This document shows, piece after piece, positions 16,208-33,383 of a stretch of DNA of 64,000 nucleotides (positions within the stretch are counted from its first letter, which is position 1; each line of letters begins with the position of its first letter). Location: contig NC_007516.1 in the NCBI RefSeq assembly GCF_000012625.1, positions 1,860,001 through 1,924,000 of the forward strand. The letters run 5' to 3'. The notes beneath the pieces were generated by a model. That model searched no databases. It saw nothing but the letters and a program-made list of their open reading frames with translations, and had not been told where the DNA came from. The stretch is from Synechococcus sp. CC9605. GTDB taxonomy: Bacteria; Cyanobacteriota; Cyanobacteriia; PCC-6307; Cyanobiaceae. Made by a program: the position numbers and the translations under genes.

Positions 16208-17407
16208 TCAGACACTCGACAAACGCAGCTGGGATTCGCCCTTGAGCCGCTGCTTGAGGCTGCGCAGGATCTCCGGGATGCGCTCACGCCATGGACTCTC
16301 CTGCAAGACGCTCTGCAAATCCTCCACGCTGACCTCATCCTCAAAGCCATCGGCATTGGCCCCGGCAAACCAGTGCCCGCCGGAGCCCAACAACCCATAG
16401 CGGGCCTTGGCATAACTCTCGAGATCCCAGGCCTCCAGGAGGTTGTACAACCAAAGCAAGACGGGGAGGTTGATCTCACCGGGCGTCGCATGCCAAGGCG
16501 GCAGCCCGACGGACCAGGTGGCCATCCAGTCGCGACCCAGCGCTTCATCGGCCGCTTGCCGAAGCCGCTGATCCACAGGAGCAATCAAGGACGCTGCATC
16601 CTGCAGCAGGCGCAAAGCCTCCAGGTGAAGCTCGAGATCCTCCGGCCGGGCCGCTCCCACGCTGATGGTGTGCACCCGCGGATCCTGAAGACAGAACAGG
16701 TCATTGAAGACGATGGGATGCAGCGGTGCACACAGCTCCAAGAGTCGTTGGGATGGCGTGTGCAGATGACCGCCTTTGTCGGTGGGACTGATGATGAACA
16801 CACCCATGTCCTGACGAAGGGCTGCATCCAAGGCAGGGCCGTTGTCCTGGCGGATGTAATACCAGTGCAGATTCACATAATCGAAGGCACCGGAGTCGCA
16901 GGCCTCTGCGATCAAGGCTGTGGGGCCATGGGTGGAGAAGCCCACGTGACCAATGCGACCCTCCGCCTGCCAGCGGCGCACCACCTCCATGCAGCCCCCC
17001 GGTTGCAGGGTCTGCTCGAGATGCTCCGGCAGGTTGATGCCATGGATGGCCAGTAAATCCAGGCGATCACAGCCCAACCGCTCAAAACTGAGCTCCAGTT
17101 CCGCCTCGAAGGCGTCGGGATCGGGCCGAGGAGGCACCTTGCTCTGCAGCAGACGGGAGGGGTCGGGTGTGCGCGGCAGGGCCCAACCCAGCTGACGCTC
17201 GGAGCTGCCGTAGTGCCGCGCCGTTTCCACGTGGTGAAAGCCCAGATCCACCGCGCGCTTCAGGGTCGCCTCAAGCTGGGTCTGCGACGCAGACGTGATC
17301 TCATCAGCAGGAAGGTCGGTCCAGCTCTGCTGAAAGCGCATTCCCCCAAGAGACAACAGGGGGATCTCAAGCTCCGTTCGGCCGAATCGGCGGGTGGGAA
17401 GCGCCAT
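16208..17407 (-). CDS. Aldo/keto reductase family protein
   Basis: 399 aa from ATG 17407; the previous codon is TTG. The NADPH-dependent TIM-barrel fold is shown by 'LGGMRFQQSW', 'DLGFHHVETARHYGSSERQLGWAL' and 'LDLLAIHGIN'. The usual catalytic Asp/Tyr/Lys/His are partly replaced: 'ETARHYGSSE' keeps the Tyr but has Glu-Thr for Asp-Thr. The C-terminal 110 residues form an extra helical domain without an obvious Fe-S motif. The ATG shares its A with the ferredoxin stop (TGATG), so the two proteins are probably made together and the ferredoxin may be the electron donor. Confidence 0.8.
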   Translation of the reverse strand: MALPTRRFGRTELEIPLLSLGGMRFQQSWTDLPADEITSASQTQLEATLKRAVDLGFHHVETARHYGSSERQLGWALPRTPDPSRLLQSKVPPRPDPDAFEAELELSFERLGCDRLDLLAIHGINLPEHLEQTLQPGGCMEVVRRWQAEGRIGHVGFSTHGPTALIAEACDSGAFDYVNLHWYYIRQDNGPALDAALRQDMGVFIISPTDKGGHLHTPSQRLLELCAPLHPIVFNDLFCLQDPRVHTISVGAARPEDLELHLEALRLLQDAASLIAPVDQRLRQAADEALGRDWMATWSVGLPPWHATPGEINLPVLLWLYNLLEAWDLESYAKARYGLLGSGGHWFAGANADGFEDEVSVEDLQSVLQESPWRERIPEILRSLKQRLKGESQLRLSSV

Positions 17408-17670
17408 CAACCTTGGGGACGTGGTTGCAGATTCTGGCGAACCAGGTTTTGCCGCAGCGTTTCCAAAGACTCAAAGGGAACCCAGTGAATGCAATCCACG
17501 GGACAGGTGTCGATGGCCTCCTGAATGCATTCGGTGGAGTCACCGTCCTGTCGGATGGCCCTGGAGCGTCCCAGATGCGGCTCAACAACAAAGGTGTTCG
17601 CAGCCACGTGGGCGCAGTAGCGACAGCCGATGCAAACGGCTTCATCCACCCAGACAGCCTGATCGCGCAT
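17407..17670 (-). CDS. [4Fe-4S] ferredoxin
   Basis: 87 aa. 'CIGCRYC' (Cys13, 16, 19) plus 'CPVDC' (Cys56, Cys60) form one [4Fe-4S] site of the cyanobacterial/plant 3Fe-4Fe type, with Cys48 extra; 'CPVDCIHWV' is typical. Small soluble electron carrier. The frame remains open for about 30 codons upstream without a standard start, so ATG 17670 is used. Translationally linked to the aldo/keto reductase downstream. Confidence 0.85.
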   Translation of the reverse strand: MRDQAVWVDEAVCIGCRYCAHVAANTFVVEPHLGRSRAIRQDGDSTECIQEAIDTCPVDCIHWVPFESLETLRQNLVRQNLQPRPQG

Positions 17671-17760
17671 GTCGCCCCCGAGGAGAGGCTCCCTACCGGT
17701 GGTCTGCTCCTGCGGGCGAGCGGGGGCGGAAAAGGCGTGAGACGAGGGATCAGCCAGGAT

Positions 17761-18153
17761 TCAGGCGTCCCAGCGGGTCACCACGAGTTCGATTGAACCA
17801 TCCTCGGTCTGGGTCTGCTCGGCAACCTGAAATCCTTCCTTGGTGGTGGCAGCCAGAACCGTGTTCAGGGCGTAGCGCTGCGTGAGCTTGGAGAGAAAAC
17901 GTTCCACGGGAATCTGTTGCTTCCACAGATCGAGGTCGGTGACCAGCTCGTAGGACTCCGATGCGCTATTCCAGCGGAAACCGATATCACCACCGTCCTG
18001 CACCGCAATGGCCAGATCAGCTGTGACGGTCTGGCCGCGGTAGCCGCGCACGGGACGCTCTCCTTGATCAGGGGCATAGCCCATGTCTTCCAGTGCTTTC
18101 ACCAAAGGCTCCAGCTGACGCAGTTCGGTTTTGACGGTGCTGAAATGCGACAT
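17761..18153 (-). CDS. ycf35: Ycf35 / DUF1257 family protein
   Basis: 130 aa. 'MSHFSTVKTELRQLEPLVKALEDMGY' is the signature start of Ycf35, a protein kept in many red-lineage plastid genomes and cyanobacteria; function not established. Soluble alpha/beta protein. Its ATG shares the A of the upstream DUF2997 stop (TGATG), so the two are co-translated. Confidence 0.85.
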   Translation of the reverse strand: MSHFSTVKTELRQLEPLVKALEDMGYAPDQGERPVRGYRGQTVTADLAIAVQDGGDIGFRWNSASESYELVTDLDLWKQQIPVERFLSKLTQRYALNTVLAATTKEGFQVAEQTQTEDGSIELVVTRWDA

Positions 18154-18356
18154 CAGTTCAAATGAGCGGGAAGAGACTGGGACTGGACCTCAGGCTGCAG
18201 AAACGCTTCGGATGTGGACTCCTGACGTTCAACCGTTCCAAGAGCAGCTTCCACTTCTTCAGTGAGCTGCTGGCACGCTTCTCCTGCAACACCCTCGACC
18301 TGCTCCTCCACACGTCCATCAGGCCGAATGGTGAAGCGAATGGTCTTTTGGGGCAT
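18153..18356 (-). CDS. DUF2997 family protein
   Basis: 67 aa from ATG 18356. 'MPQKTIRFTIRPDGRVEEQVEGVAGEAC' matches DUF2997, a small protein usually encoded next to Ycf35, as it is here. Two beta strands then a helix 'CQQLTEEVEAALGTVE'. The conserved pairing suggests a shared task, unknown so far. Confidence 0.75.
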   Translation of the reverse strand: MPQKTIRFTIRPDGRVEEQVEGVAGEACQQLTEEVEAALGTVERQESTSEAFLQPEVQSQSLPAHLN

Positions 18357-18429
18357 CGAGAAACGTGATTTGCGCAGCAATCTAGTGGGCGTCTCCCCCG
18401 AATGTTGCCTTTCTCGTTACACAGCCCAG

Positions 18430-19242
18430 TTACAGGATAAAACCGTCGTTGATCAACGCCTGCAGGCGTTCCAGCACCAGCGGATCCTCCAGCTGCTCGA
18501 GGGCCGTTCTGGCCTCATCGCGCACGGAGATCTCCCCGTCATGGAGTAAGGCACTCACCAGGGCTTCAACGATCTCGGCTTGCCGCGGCTGCACCAGCTG
18601 ATCCATCAAACGGCCCAAAGCCCAGATGCAGTTGCTGCGCACCACCGCTTCACTGTCGATGCGCAGACTCACCAGCAATTGCCCCGCCGCGGGGTCGGCC
18701 TTGACCGGGGAACGGCTGCCGGCTTCCGCCAGGGAACCTGGACACCAGAGGCGCACCGCTGCGACATCCGTCTGCAGCGCCCGGATCAACGGATTGAGCA
18801 CCGGAGCATCGGGGAAATTGCCCAGGCTCCAGGCCGCAGCCTTGCGGACGTAGGCATTGGCATCGAGCTGCAGCAGCCGCAACAGCGGCTCAACAGCCGG
18901 CGGCGATGGATTGCGGCCCAAGGCGTAAACGGCACTCATCCGCTCCACCGGACAGGAGTTCTGGAGCAAGGGCAGCAGCAGGGCAATCGACCGGGGATCA
19001 CGGTGTTCACAGAACACCTGCAGGCCCTGCAGCCGTTCTCCATGGTTGCCACGCAACCAGACCAGGCCCTGGTCACAGGCCCGGGCAATCTTCAGAGAGG
19101 AATCTTGCTCGGCGTCATCGAGCTGAATCGCATCAAGCGGATCAACGTCATCTTCCGCCGCCAGCTCACGCGCCAGCAGATCAGGATCCACGGAAAGGCT
19201 GGACAGCCCCTGGTCCTTCTGTTGGCTGCGATCGTCAGTCAT
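18430..19242 (-). CDS. HEAT-repeat protein (PBS-lyase type repeats)
   Basis: 270 aa. After an acidic N-terminus (1-55) come about five helical repeats of roughly 31 residues, such as 'AVYALGRNPSPPAVEPLLRLLQ', 'AAWSLGNFPDAPVLNPLIRALQ' and 'CIWALGRLMDQ'. These are PBS_HEAT repeats as in CpcE/F phycobilin lyase subunits, but the same fold serves many scaffolds, and no bilin lyase partner is adjacent. Soluble, likely an adaptor or assembly protein. Confidence 0.7.
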   Translation of the reverse strand: MTDDRSQQKDQGLSSLSVDPDLLARELAAEDDVDPLDAIQLDDAEQDSSLKIARACDQGLVWLRGNHGERLQGLQVFCEHRDPRSIALLLPLLQNSCPVERMSAVYALGRNPSPPAVEPLLRLLQLDANAYVRKAAAWSLGNFPDAPVLNPLIRALQTDVAAVRLWCPGSLAEAGSRSPVKADPAAGQLLVSLRIDSEAVVRSNCIWALGRLMDQLVQPRQAEIVEALVSALLHDGEISVRDEARTALEQLEDPLVLERLQALINDGFIL

Positions 19243-19272
19243 GCAGGGATGCTACGGGAGCCATTCCAGGGC

Positions 19273-19398
19273 TCAACCCATGGGAGCTGGAGCCAGCATG
19301 TCACCGGGAAGCCAGATGCGGGCACTCACAGCGAACAACGCCAGGGCAAACAGAAGAACAATCAGAGCCGGCAGAAGGGTGGAACGAAAAAACGACAC
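19273..19398 (-). CDS. 41-aa membrane protein downstream of the SSF symporter
   Basis: GTG start (19398-19396), TGA at 19275-19273. It encodes a basic start 'SFFRST', one hydrophobic helix 'LLPALIVLLFALALFAVSA' and the tail 'RIWLPGDMLAPAPMG'. It begins 30 nt after the stop of the symporter on the same strand, so it is probably made from the same transcript. Several SSF transporters have a tiny membrane partner encoded beside them, which makes an accessory subunit plausible but unproven. Confidence 0.6.
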   Translation of the reverse strand: MSFFRSTLLPALIVLLFALALFAVSARIWLPGDMLAPAPMG

Positions 19399-19428
19399 CG
19401 GAACACGCCAATCAAGACGTCATTCTGC

Positions 19429-21183
19429 TCAAGAGGGCACGGCATCGACACGCCGCCGCAACTGCCAGATCGAAAGGATCAGCACCGACAGACCGATCCA
19501 GCCACTCCACTGTTGATGCAACAGGAAGCCCCCTGTACCAAGCAGGCCGCCAAACAACACACCACAGGCCAGCACAAAGCGCCGCAGCATGGCGGGCAAC
19601 GACTCCATCGGCATGACGCCGAAGCGCTGGCGCAGGCGTGACCATCCGGGGCCCGGAGGACGCACCGTCCGCACAAACCGCTCCAAAACAGCGTCCGATT
19701 CCGGCGGTGTGCTCAGCATCACCGCCAACCAGACCACAGCAGAGAGGCCGGTGATCACCGCAATGCGAACCCCGTAATCCTCGATCCGCACCAGGGGCAC
19801 CACCGAGGTGAACACCCCAATGAAGAACCCGCAGAGCATCGCCGACAGCTCCGCCGCGGCGTTCACGCGCCACCAGAACCAGCGCAGCACCAGAACCACA
19901 CCGGGACCGGACCCGATCGCGATCACCAGCCGAAACACCGTGCCGATGCTGTCGCTGATCAAAGCGGTGATCACCCCAAGAACGAGCAGCACAACCGTGG
20001 TGAGTTGTCCCACCAGCAAGAGCTCGCGCGGACCGGCGGAGGGGCGAACAAAGCGCTGATAGAGGTCGTGGGTGAGGTAGCTGGCTCCCCAGTTCACCGA
20101 GGTGCTCACGGTGCTCATGAACGCCGCCACCAGAGAGATCACCACCAGGCCGAGCGCCACCGGGGGCAGCAGTTGCACGGCCAGGGCGGGATAGCCAAGC
20201 TCAAGATCAGCGCCGGCCGGCAACAGCACCAGGGCCGCCAACGCGACCACGATCCAGAGCCAGCTGCGCACCAGGTAATTCACCACCAGAAACACCCAAC
20301 CCGCCAGCCGCGCCTGCTGCTCATCGCGGGTGGCCAGCATGCGCTGGATAAACTCGCCACCCCCATCACTGCGGCGGAAACTCCACCACTGCACGGCGAT
20401 GTAGGCCGTGAACATCGGGATGCTGATGCCACTGGCCTGCAACCAGCGGAAGCCGGAGTCATCCCAGGTCCAGGGCACCAGAGACAGCAGCTCCGGCCGC
20501 TGCAGCGCCTGCAGTTGCTCCATCAGCGCTGTCATCCCGCCTGCGGCATGGAGGGCAGCCGCGGCCACGGCCAGGGCACCCGCCAACGCCAGCACGAGCT
20601 GGACCAGATCGGTTACCACGACGGCCCAGAGCCCACCGGCCACGGTGTAACTCATCACAAGGACGGCCACGACCATCAAGAGCCAAACCGTGTCCGTCAG
20701 GCCCAGTGCTGCGGGTTGACCCGACACCAGCCCCAGCGCTTCCACCACCTTGCGGAGGGCGAGGAAGGCATAGCCGATGCCGATGCAGTTCACCGGCACG
20801 GCCAGCAGGAAAGCCTTGATGCCGCGCAACCAAGCCGCCGCCGCTCCGCCGTAGCGCAGCTCGGTGAAAGCGGCGTCGGTGAGCACACCGCTGCGGCGCC
20901 AGAGGGGTGCGAAGACAACGGCCATGGCCACGTGGGCCAAACCAAAGCTCCACCACTCCCAGTTGCCCGCCAGGCCGCGAGCACCCACGAGGCCAGCGAC
21001 GTAGAGCGGTGTATCGATGGAGAAGGTGGTGGCCGCCATCGAGGCGCCGGCCAACCAACCGTTCAGACGGCGGCCTGCCACGAAATAATCCGCCTCGCCG
21101 CTGTTGCGGCGGGCCAACCACAACCCCAACACCAAGGTGAGAACGAGGTAAGCAGCGAGAAGCAGCCAATCAATCGCTGTCAT
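19429..21183 (-). CDS. Sodium:solute symporter (SSF) family transporter
   Basis: 584 aa from ATG 21183. Thirteen or so membrane helices in the LeuT-like SSF arrangement. 'YFVAGRRLNGWLAGASMAATTFSIDTPLYVAG' is the typical TM1-TM2 region, and 'VSLVAAFMSTVSTSVNWGASYL' carries the family Na+-site serine/threonine pair. The substrate is not evident; relatives carry amino acids, organic acids or sugars. A 14-bp hairpin sits 8 nt upstream of the ATG, and a 41-aa membrane protein follows. Confidence 0.85.
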   Translation of the reverse strand: MTAIDWLLLAAYLVLTLVLGLWLARRNSGEADYFVAGRRLNGWLAGASMAATTFSIDTPLYVAGLVGARGLAGNWEWWSFGLAHVAMAVVFAPLWRRSGVLTDAAFTELRYGGAAAAWLRGIKAFLLAVPVNCIGIGYAFLALRKVVEALGLVSGQPAALGLTDTVWLLMVVAVLVMSYTVAGGLWAVVVTDLVQLVLALAGALAVAAAALHAAGGMTALMEQLQALQRPELLSLVPWTWDDSGFRWLQASGISIPMFTAYIAVQWWSFRRSDGGGEFIQRMLATRDEQQARLAGWVFLVVNYLVRSWLWIVVALAALVLLPAGADLELGYPALAVQLLPPVALGLVVISLVAAFMSTVSTSVNWGASYLTHDLYQRFVRPSAGPRELLLVGQLTTVVLLVLGVITALISDSIGTVFRLVIAIGSGPGVVLVLRWFWWRVNAAAELSAMLCGFFIGVFTSVVPLVRIEDYGVRIAVITGLSAVVWLAVMLSTPPESDAVLERFVRTVRPPGPGWSRLRQRFGVMPMESLPAMLRRFVLACGVLFGGLLGTGGFLLHQQWSGWIGLSVLILSIWQLRRRVDAVPS

Positions 21184-21191
21184 TCGCAAAC

Positions 21192-21222
21192 CCTGTGCCT
21201 CAGCAGTTTGCTGAGGCACAGG
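21192..21222 (-). promoter_or_regulatory. 14-bp perfect stem-loop between rlmN and the symporter
   Basis: CCTGTGCCTCAGCA (21192-21205) pairs perfectly with TGCTGAGGCACAGG (21209-21222) around three bases. It lies 15 nt after the rlmN stop and 8 nt before the symporter ATG on the same strand. There is no T-run after it (GTTTGCG), so it may be a weak terminator/attenuator or a structure controlling ribosome access to the symporter. Confidence 0.55.
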
Positions 21223-21237
21223 CCATCAGCCCACCCT

Positions 21238-28524
<7,287 letters not shown>

Positions 28525-28566
28525 TTAAGGAAGAAGGAGCGGGGAATCGGTTCGTTCGTTGATCCG

Positions 28567-31500
28567 TCAGTCCTCGTCGTAATCCGCGACGCCGAGGGAT
28601 TCGTAGGTGGGCCTGCTGGGGGTGCTGCGACGTGGGTTCACGTCCTGCATCAGATCCACTTCCTTGCCTTCGTCGGTGTAGACGGCGATGTCCAGCCCCA
28701 GGGACTGAAGCTCGCGCATCAGCACCTTGAAGGATTCCGGAGTACCTGGGCGGGGGATCGGCTTGCCCTTGACGATGGCGTTGAGGGCCTCGTTGCGGCC
28801 CTGCATGTCGTCGGACTTGACCGTAAGCAGTTCCTGCAGGGTGTATGCGGCGCCATAGGCCTCGAGGGCCCACACCTCCATCTCACCCAGACGCTGACCA
28901 CCTTGCTGTGCCTTACCGCCCAGGGGCTGCTGGGTGACCAGGGAGTAGGGGCCGGTGGAGCGTGCGTGAATCTTGTCGTCCACCAGGTGAACCAGCTTGA
29001 GGAAGTGGGAGTAACCCACGGCCACGGGCTGGTCGAAGGGCAGGCCGGTGCGGCCATCCCGCAGCTGCAGCTTGCCTGGATCCTCTGGGTCGTAAACCCA
29101 ACCCTTACCGGGCTGCTTGGCGGCTTCCTTGAGGAAGGTCTCGACGGTTTGCTGGGACTTCTCAGCACCGTGCATCTCATCGAAGGGAACGATGCGCACG
29201 CGGCAATCGAGGTTGGACGCTGCCCAACCCATCAGCAGCTCGAACACCTGACCCACATTCATCCGGCTCGGCACACCCAGGGGGTTGAGCACGATGTCGA
29301 CCGGGGTGCCGTCGGGCAGATAGGGCATGTCCTCTCGGGGAAGGATGCGGCTGATGATGCCCTTGTTGCCGTGGCGGCCAGCCATCTTGTCGCCGACCTG
29401 GATCTTGCGGCGCTGGGCCACATAAACCCGCACCACCATGTTGGCGCCGGGGGGCAGCTCATCACCCTGTTCACGGGTGTAGATGCGCACATCCACAACG
29501 CGGCCACGCTCGGTGCCGGGCACCCGCAGGGAGTTGTCGCGCACATCACGGGCCTTCTCACCGAAGATCGCGCGCAGCAGCTTCTCTTCCGGCGGCTGGT
29601 CGGATTCACCCTTGGGCGTCACCTTGCCGACGAGGATGTCGCCGCTTTCAACGAAAGCGCCCACGCGGATGATGCCCATCTCGTCGAGGTTGCCAAGGCT
29701 TTCCTCAGCGACGTTGGGGATCTCACGGGTGATCTCCTCAGGTCCCAGCTTGGTCTGACGCGCTTCGATCTCGTACTTCTCGATGTGAACCGAGGTGTAG
29801 AGGTCGTCGGTGACCAGACGCTCGCTCACCAGCAGCGCGTCCTCGTAGTTGTAACCCTCCCAGGGCATGTAAGCGATCAGAACGTTCTGACCCAGGGCGA
29901 TCTCACCGCCTTCACAGGCCGAGCCATCCGCCATCACCTGACCTACGATCACCGGATCGCCACAGCGGACGATTGGGCGCTGGTTCAGACAGGTGTCCTG
30001 GTTGGAGCGCTGATACTTCTGCAGGAAGTGGGTGTGGTCGTTGCCGTCCTCGTCCTGAACAACGATGGCGTTGGCATCCACATAGGTGACGGTGCCATTC
30101 ACCCGGGAGATCGGCACCATGCCGGAGTCGCGGGCCACCTGGGTTTCCAGGCCGGTGCCCACCAGGGCACGCTCAGGGCGAAGCAACGGCACAGCCTGAC
30201 GCTGCATGTTGGAGCCCATCAGGGCGCGGTTGGCGTCGTCGTGCTCCAGGAAAGGAATCAGGGACGTTGCCACGGAGATCACCTGTACTGGTGACAGGGC
30301 GACGTAGTCGACCTGCTCAGGGGGGACCTTCTCGAAGTCCTGGCGATAACGCACAGGAATCAGATCCGCCGAGATCCGGCCGTCGTCCTCGGTGGCCACG
30401 TCACCAGGGGCGACGCGCACTTCGTCTTCCCGGTCGGCAGACAGGTAGATCGGATCGCCGTCCTTGAGAACGACACCGTACTCAACCTTCCAGAACGGCG
30501 TTTCGATGAAGCCGTACTCGTTGACCCGGGCGTGGGTGGCCAGGGAGTTGATCAGACCGGCGTTGGGACCTTCTGGCGTCTCAATCGGGCAGAGACGGCC
30601 GTAGTGGGAGGGGTGAATGTCGCGGACGGCGAAGCCGGCACGCTCACGGGTGAGACCGCCGGGTCCAAGGGCCGAGATACGGCGTTTGTGGGTGAGCTCA
30701 GCCAGAGGGTTGGTCTGGTCCATGAACTGGCTCAGCTGACTGGAGCCGAAGAACTCCTTGATCGCCGCCACCAGGGGCTTGGGGTTCACCAACTGGGCCG
30801 GGGTCAGCGAATCGGTTTCGCCGACGGTCATCCGTTCCTTGATGATCCGCTCAAGACGGTTCAAACCCACCCGAACTTGGTTCTGCAGGAGTTCGCCCAC
30901 GGAACGCACGCGGCGGTTACCGAGGTGGTCGATGTCGTCGAGGCTGGCACCACCGACATCCAGTTCCAGGTTGATCAGGTAATCGAGGGTCGAGAGCACG
31001 TCCTCATGGGTGAGGGTGCGCACCGTGTCGGGGATGGTGAGGCGCAGCTTCTTGTTGATTTTGTAGCGGCCGACCCGACCGAGGTCGTAGCGCTTGGGAT
31101 CGAAGAAACGGGTCTGCAGCAGCTGCTGACCACCACTCACTGAGGGGGGTTCACCTGGGCGCAGTTTCTTGTAGAGCTCAAGCAGCGCCTGGTCTTCCGA
31201 ACTGATGCCCTCATCGTTTGCGGCATCAATCGACTTCTTGTAGAACTCGGGGTGACGCAGCTTGTCGAGCACGTCGTTGTCGGAGAGACCCATGGCACGC
31301 ATGAGCACGTGCGCGTTGATCTTGCGGGTCTTGTCCACACGAACGTGGAGCAAGTCGTTCTTATCGGTCTCAAACTTCAGCCAGGCACCCCGGTTGGGGA
31401 TGACGCTGGCGTTGTAAGTGCGCCGACCGTTCTTGTCCATTTCATCCTTGAAATAGACACCAGGGCTGCGCACGATCTGGTTCACGATCACGCGCTCAGC

Positions 31501-31860
31501 GCCGTTGATGATGAACGTGCCGCGCTCGGTCATCAGCGGCAGTTCGCCGATGAAGACCTCCTGCTCCTTGATCTCACCGGTCTCCTTGTTGACCAGGCGG
31601 CAGGTCACGTACATCTGTGACGCGAAGGTCGCATCACGTCGCTTGGCCTCTTCCACATCGTGGCGGGGGCGCTTCAGGCGGTACTCACTACCAATGAAAT
31701 GCAGCTCCAGCTTGCCGGTGTAATCCGTGATCGGAGAGAAGCTTTCCAGCTCCTCGATCAGACCTTGATCCAAAAACCACTTAAAGCTGGCCCGCTGCAC
31801 CTCCACCAGATCAGGGAGGTAGGTGGCGGTCTTGGCGACCTGAATCGCGCTGCTGCTCAT
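28567..31860 (-). CDS. rpoB: DNA-directed RNA polymerase subunit beta
   Basis: 1097 aa, ATG start. Core polymerase subunit, site of rifampicin binding in other bacteria: '[22 protein letters not shown]' is the rif-region and reads as wild type. '[15 protein letters not shown]' and '[12 protein letters not shown]' are invariant active-site segments. First gene of rpoB-rpoC1-rpoC2-hli-rlmN; 281 nt of non-coding sequence lie in front of it. Confidence 0.97.
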   Translation of the reverse strand: MSSSAIQVAKTATYLPDLVEVQRASFKWFLDQGLIEELESFSPITDYTGKLELHFIGSEYRLKRPRHDVEEAKRRDATFASQMYVTCRLVNKETGEIKEQEVFIGELPLMTERGTFIINGAERVIVNQIVRSPGVYFKDEMDKNGRRTYNASVIPNRGAWLKFETDKNDLLHVRVDKTRKINAHVLMRAMGLSDNDVLDKLRHPEFYKKSIDAANDEGISSEDQALLELYKKLRPGEPPSVSGGQQLLQTRFFDPKRYDLGRVGRYKINKKLRLTIPDTVRTLTHEDVLSTLDYLINLELDVGGASLDDIDHLGNRRVRSVGELLQNQVRVGLNRLERIIKERMTVGETDSLTPAQLVNPKPLVAAIKEFFGSSQLSQFMDQTNPLAELTHKRRISALGPGGLTRERAGFAVRDIHPSHYGRLCPIETPEGPNAGLINSLATHARVNEYGFIETPFWKVEYGVVLKDGDPIYLSADREDEVRVAPGDVATEDDGRISADLIPVRYRQDFEKVPPEQVDYVALSPVQVISVATSLIPFLEHDDANRALMGSNMQRQAVPLLRPERALVGTGLETQVARDSGMVPISRVNGTVTYVDANAIVVQDEDGNDHTHFLQKYQRSNQDTCLNQRPIVRCGDPVIVGQVMADGSACEGGEIALGQNVLIAYMPWEGYNYEDALLVSERLVTDDLYTSVHIEKYEIEARQTKLGPEEITREIPNVAEESLGNLDEMGIIRVGAFVESGDILVGKVTPKGESDQPPEEKLLRAIFGEKARDVRDNSLRVPGTERGRVVDVRIYTREQGDELPPGANMVVRVYVAQRRKIQVGDKMAGRHGNKGIISRILPREDMPYLPDGTPVDIVLNPLGVPSRMNVGQVFELLMGWAASNLDCRVRIVPFDEMHGAEKSQQTVETFLKEAAKQPGKGWVYDPEDPGKLQLRDGRTGLPFDQPVAVGYSHFLKLVHLVDDKIHARSTGPYSLVTQQPLGGKAQQGGQRLGEMEVWALEAYGAAYTLQELLTVKSDDMQGRNEALNAIVKGKPIPRPGTPESFKVLMRELQSLGLDIAVYTDEGKEVDLMQDVNPRRSTPSRPTYESLGVADYDED

Positions 31861-32141
31861 GCGGGGACCGGCAGAGAGGACGAAGGGACTGGGAAGGACT
31901 GGATTGGCGGCAGAAGCTCACCTGACAAGACGATTCGACACAACAGAGGCACCGACGGTTTCCAGGACGGAACCTACAGAGCCGCTGCTGCTGTTCAGAA
32001 ATCGCGGGTCAGATCAGCTGACGACGACAAGTGCACCGGAAGGAAATGGACGCTTCAGGCACCACACACAAGACGGAATCTTGCACATGGCCAGGCCAAT
32101 ACAACATCTTACATATGGACTCGACCTCCTTGGAACTCCGG
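31861..32141 (-). promoter_or_regulatory. rpoB 5' region, probable promoter and leader
   Basis: 281 nt between tatD and rpoB with no open frame of note. The composition is mixed. On the minus strand a TAAGAT near 32110 could be a -10 box, without a clear -35. No intrinsic terminator is visible after tatD, so some read-through from rpsT-tatD is possible. Confidence 0.35.
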
Positions 32142-32930
32142 TTAAGGGAGTCCGAACAAACGGCGGGCGTTGGCGGTGCTGCTGCAGGCCACACTGTCGA
32201 GATCCACGCCGCGCAGCTCAGCCACCCGCGTGGCAACGGAGGCCACGAAAGCCGGCTCGTTGCGCTTGCCGCGGCGGGGCACAGGGGCCAGGAAAGGGCA
32301 ATCGGTTTCCACCAAAAAACGATCCTCCGGCACCTGACGGGCGCAGTCGTGGGTGGGCTCCGCCTTGGGAAAGGTGACGGTGCCGCTGAAGCTGATGTAA
32401 AAGCCGAGCTCCAGGAACTGGTGCATTTCATCGGGGGTGCCGCCCCAGCAATGCATCACCCCTCCGGGGCAACGGCTCTGCGACTTGCGGGCCCGCAGTT
32501 CCTCCAGCATCGGCTCAGCGGCATCTCGGCAGTGGATGATCACCGGCAGGTTTAATTCCACCGCTAAGTCCAATTGAGGACGCAGCACAGCAAGCTGCTC
32601 CACGAGATTCTTGTCTCGGAAGAGATCTAGGCCGAGTTCGCCGATGGCGACCACTCGATCGTCCTCCAGAGCCGCCCGGCGCAGCACCGCCATCGTGTCA
32701 TCCCGCCAATGCTCGGTGTCCAATGGGTGGACGCCGACGGAATAACGCATCTCCGGGAATCGATCCGCCAGGGCGCGAATCGCCGGAATTTCGGAGGGTT
32801 CGACGCAGGCGTGCAGCAGAGCGCCAACCCCAGCCTCACGCCAACGCGAGGCCACCTCATCGAGGTCGTCATCAAAGTTGCGAAAGACGATGTGACAGTG
32901 GCTGTCAATCAACGTCGGAGTGGGGGACAC
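32142..32930 (-). CDS. tatD: TatD family metal-dependent DNase
   Basis: 262 aa, GTG start. TIM-barrel hydrolase with two-metal site: 'DSHCH' (His11, His13), 'AIGELGLD' glutamate, 'IIHCRDA' and 'HCWGGT' histidines, and 'VETDCPFLAP' aspartate are all present. Family members are 3'-5' exonucleases in DNA repair or RNA quality control. Lies 48 nt after rpsT and before the rpoB leader on the same strand. Confidence 0.9.
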   Translation of the reverse strand: MSPTPTLIDSHCHIVFRNFDDDLDEVASRWREAGVGALLHACVEPSEIPAIRALADRFPEMRYSVGVHPLDTEHWRDDTMAVLRRAALEDDRVVAIGELGLDLFRDKNLVEQLAVLRPQLDLAVELNLPVIIHCRDAAEPMLEELRARKSQSRCPGGVMHCWGGTPDEMHQFLELGFYISFSGTVTFPKAEPTHDCARQVPEDRFLVETDCPFLAPVPRRGKRNEPAFVASVATRVAELRGVDLDSVACSSTANARRLFGLP

Positions 32931-32978
32931 AGCTGGACCGAAACGCGCTTTCGGTCCATTCTGCCGGTTGAAACCGAA

Positions 32979-33302
<324 letters not shown>

Positions 33303-33383
33303 TCACCTTACTCCTTGACAGGACCCCCTCCCTCGGATTGTGGAGTCCTAACTTGGCCGAACTCTCCCACTGTTTCTTTGTCT

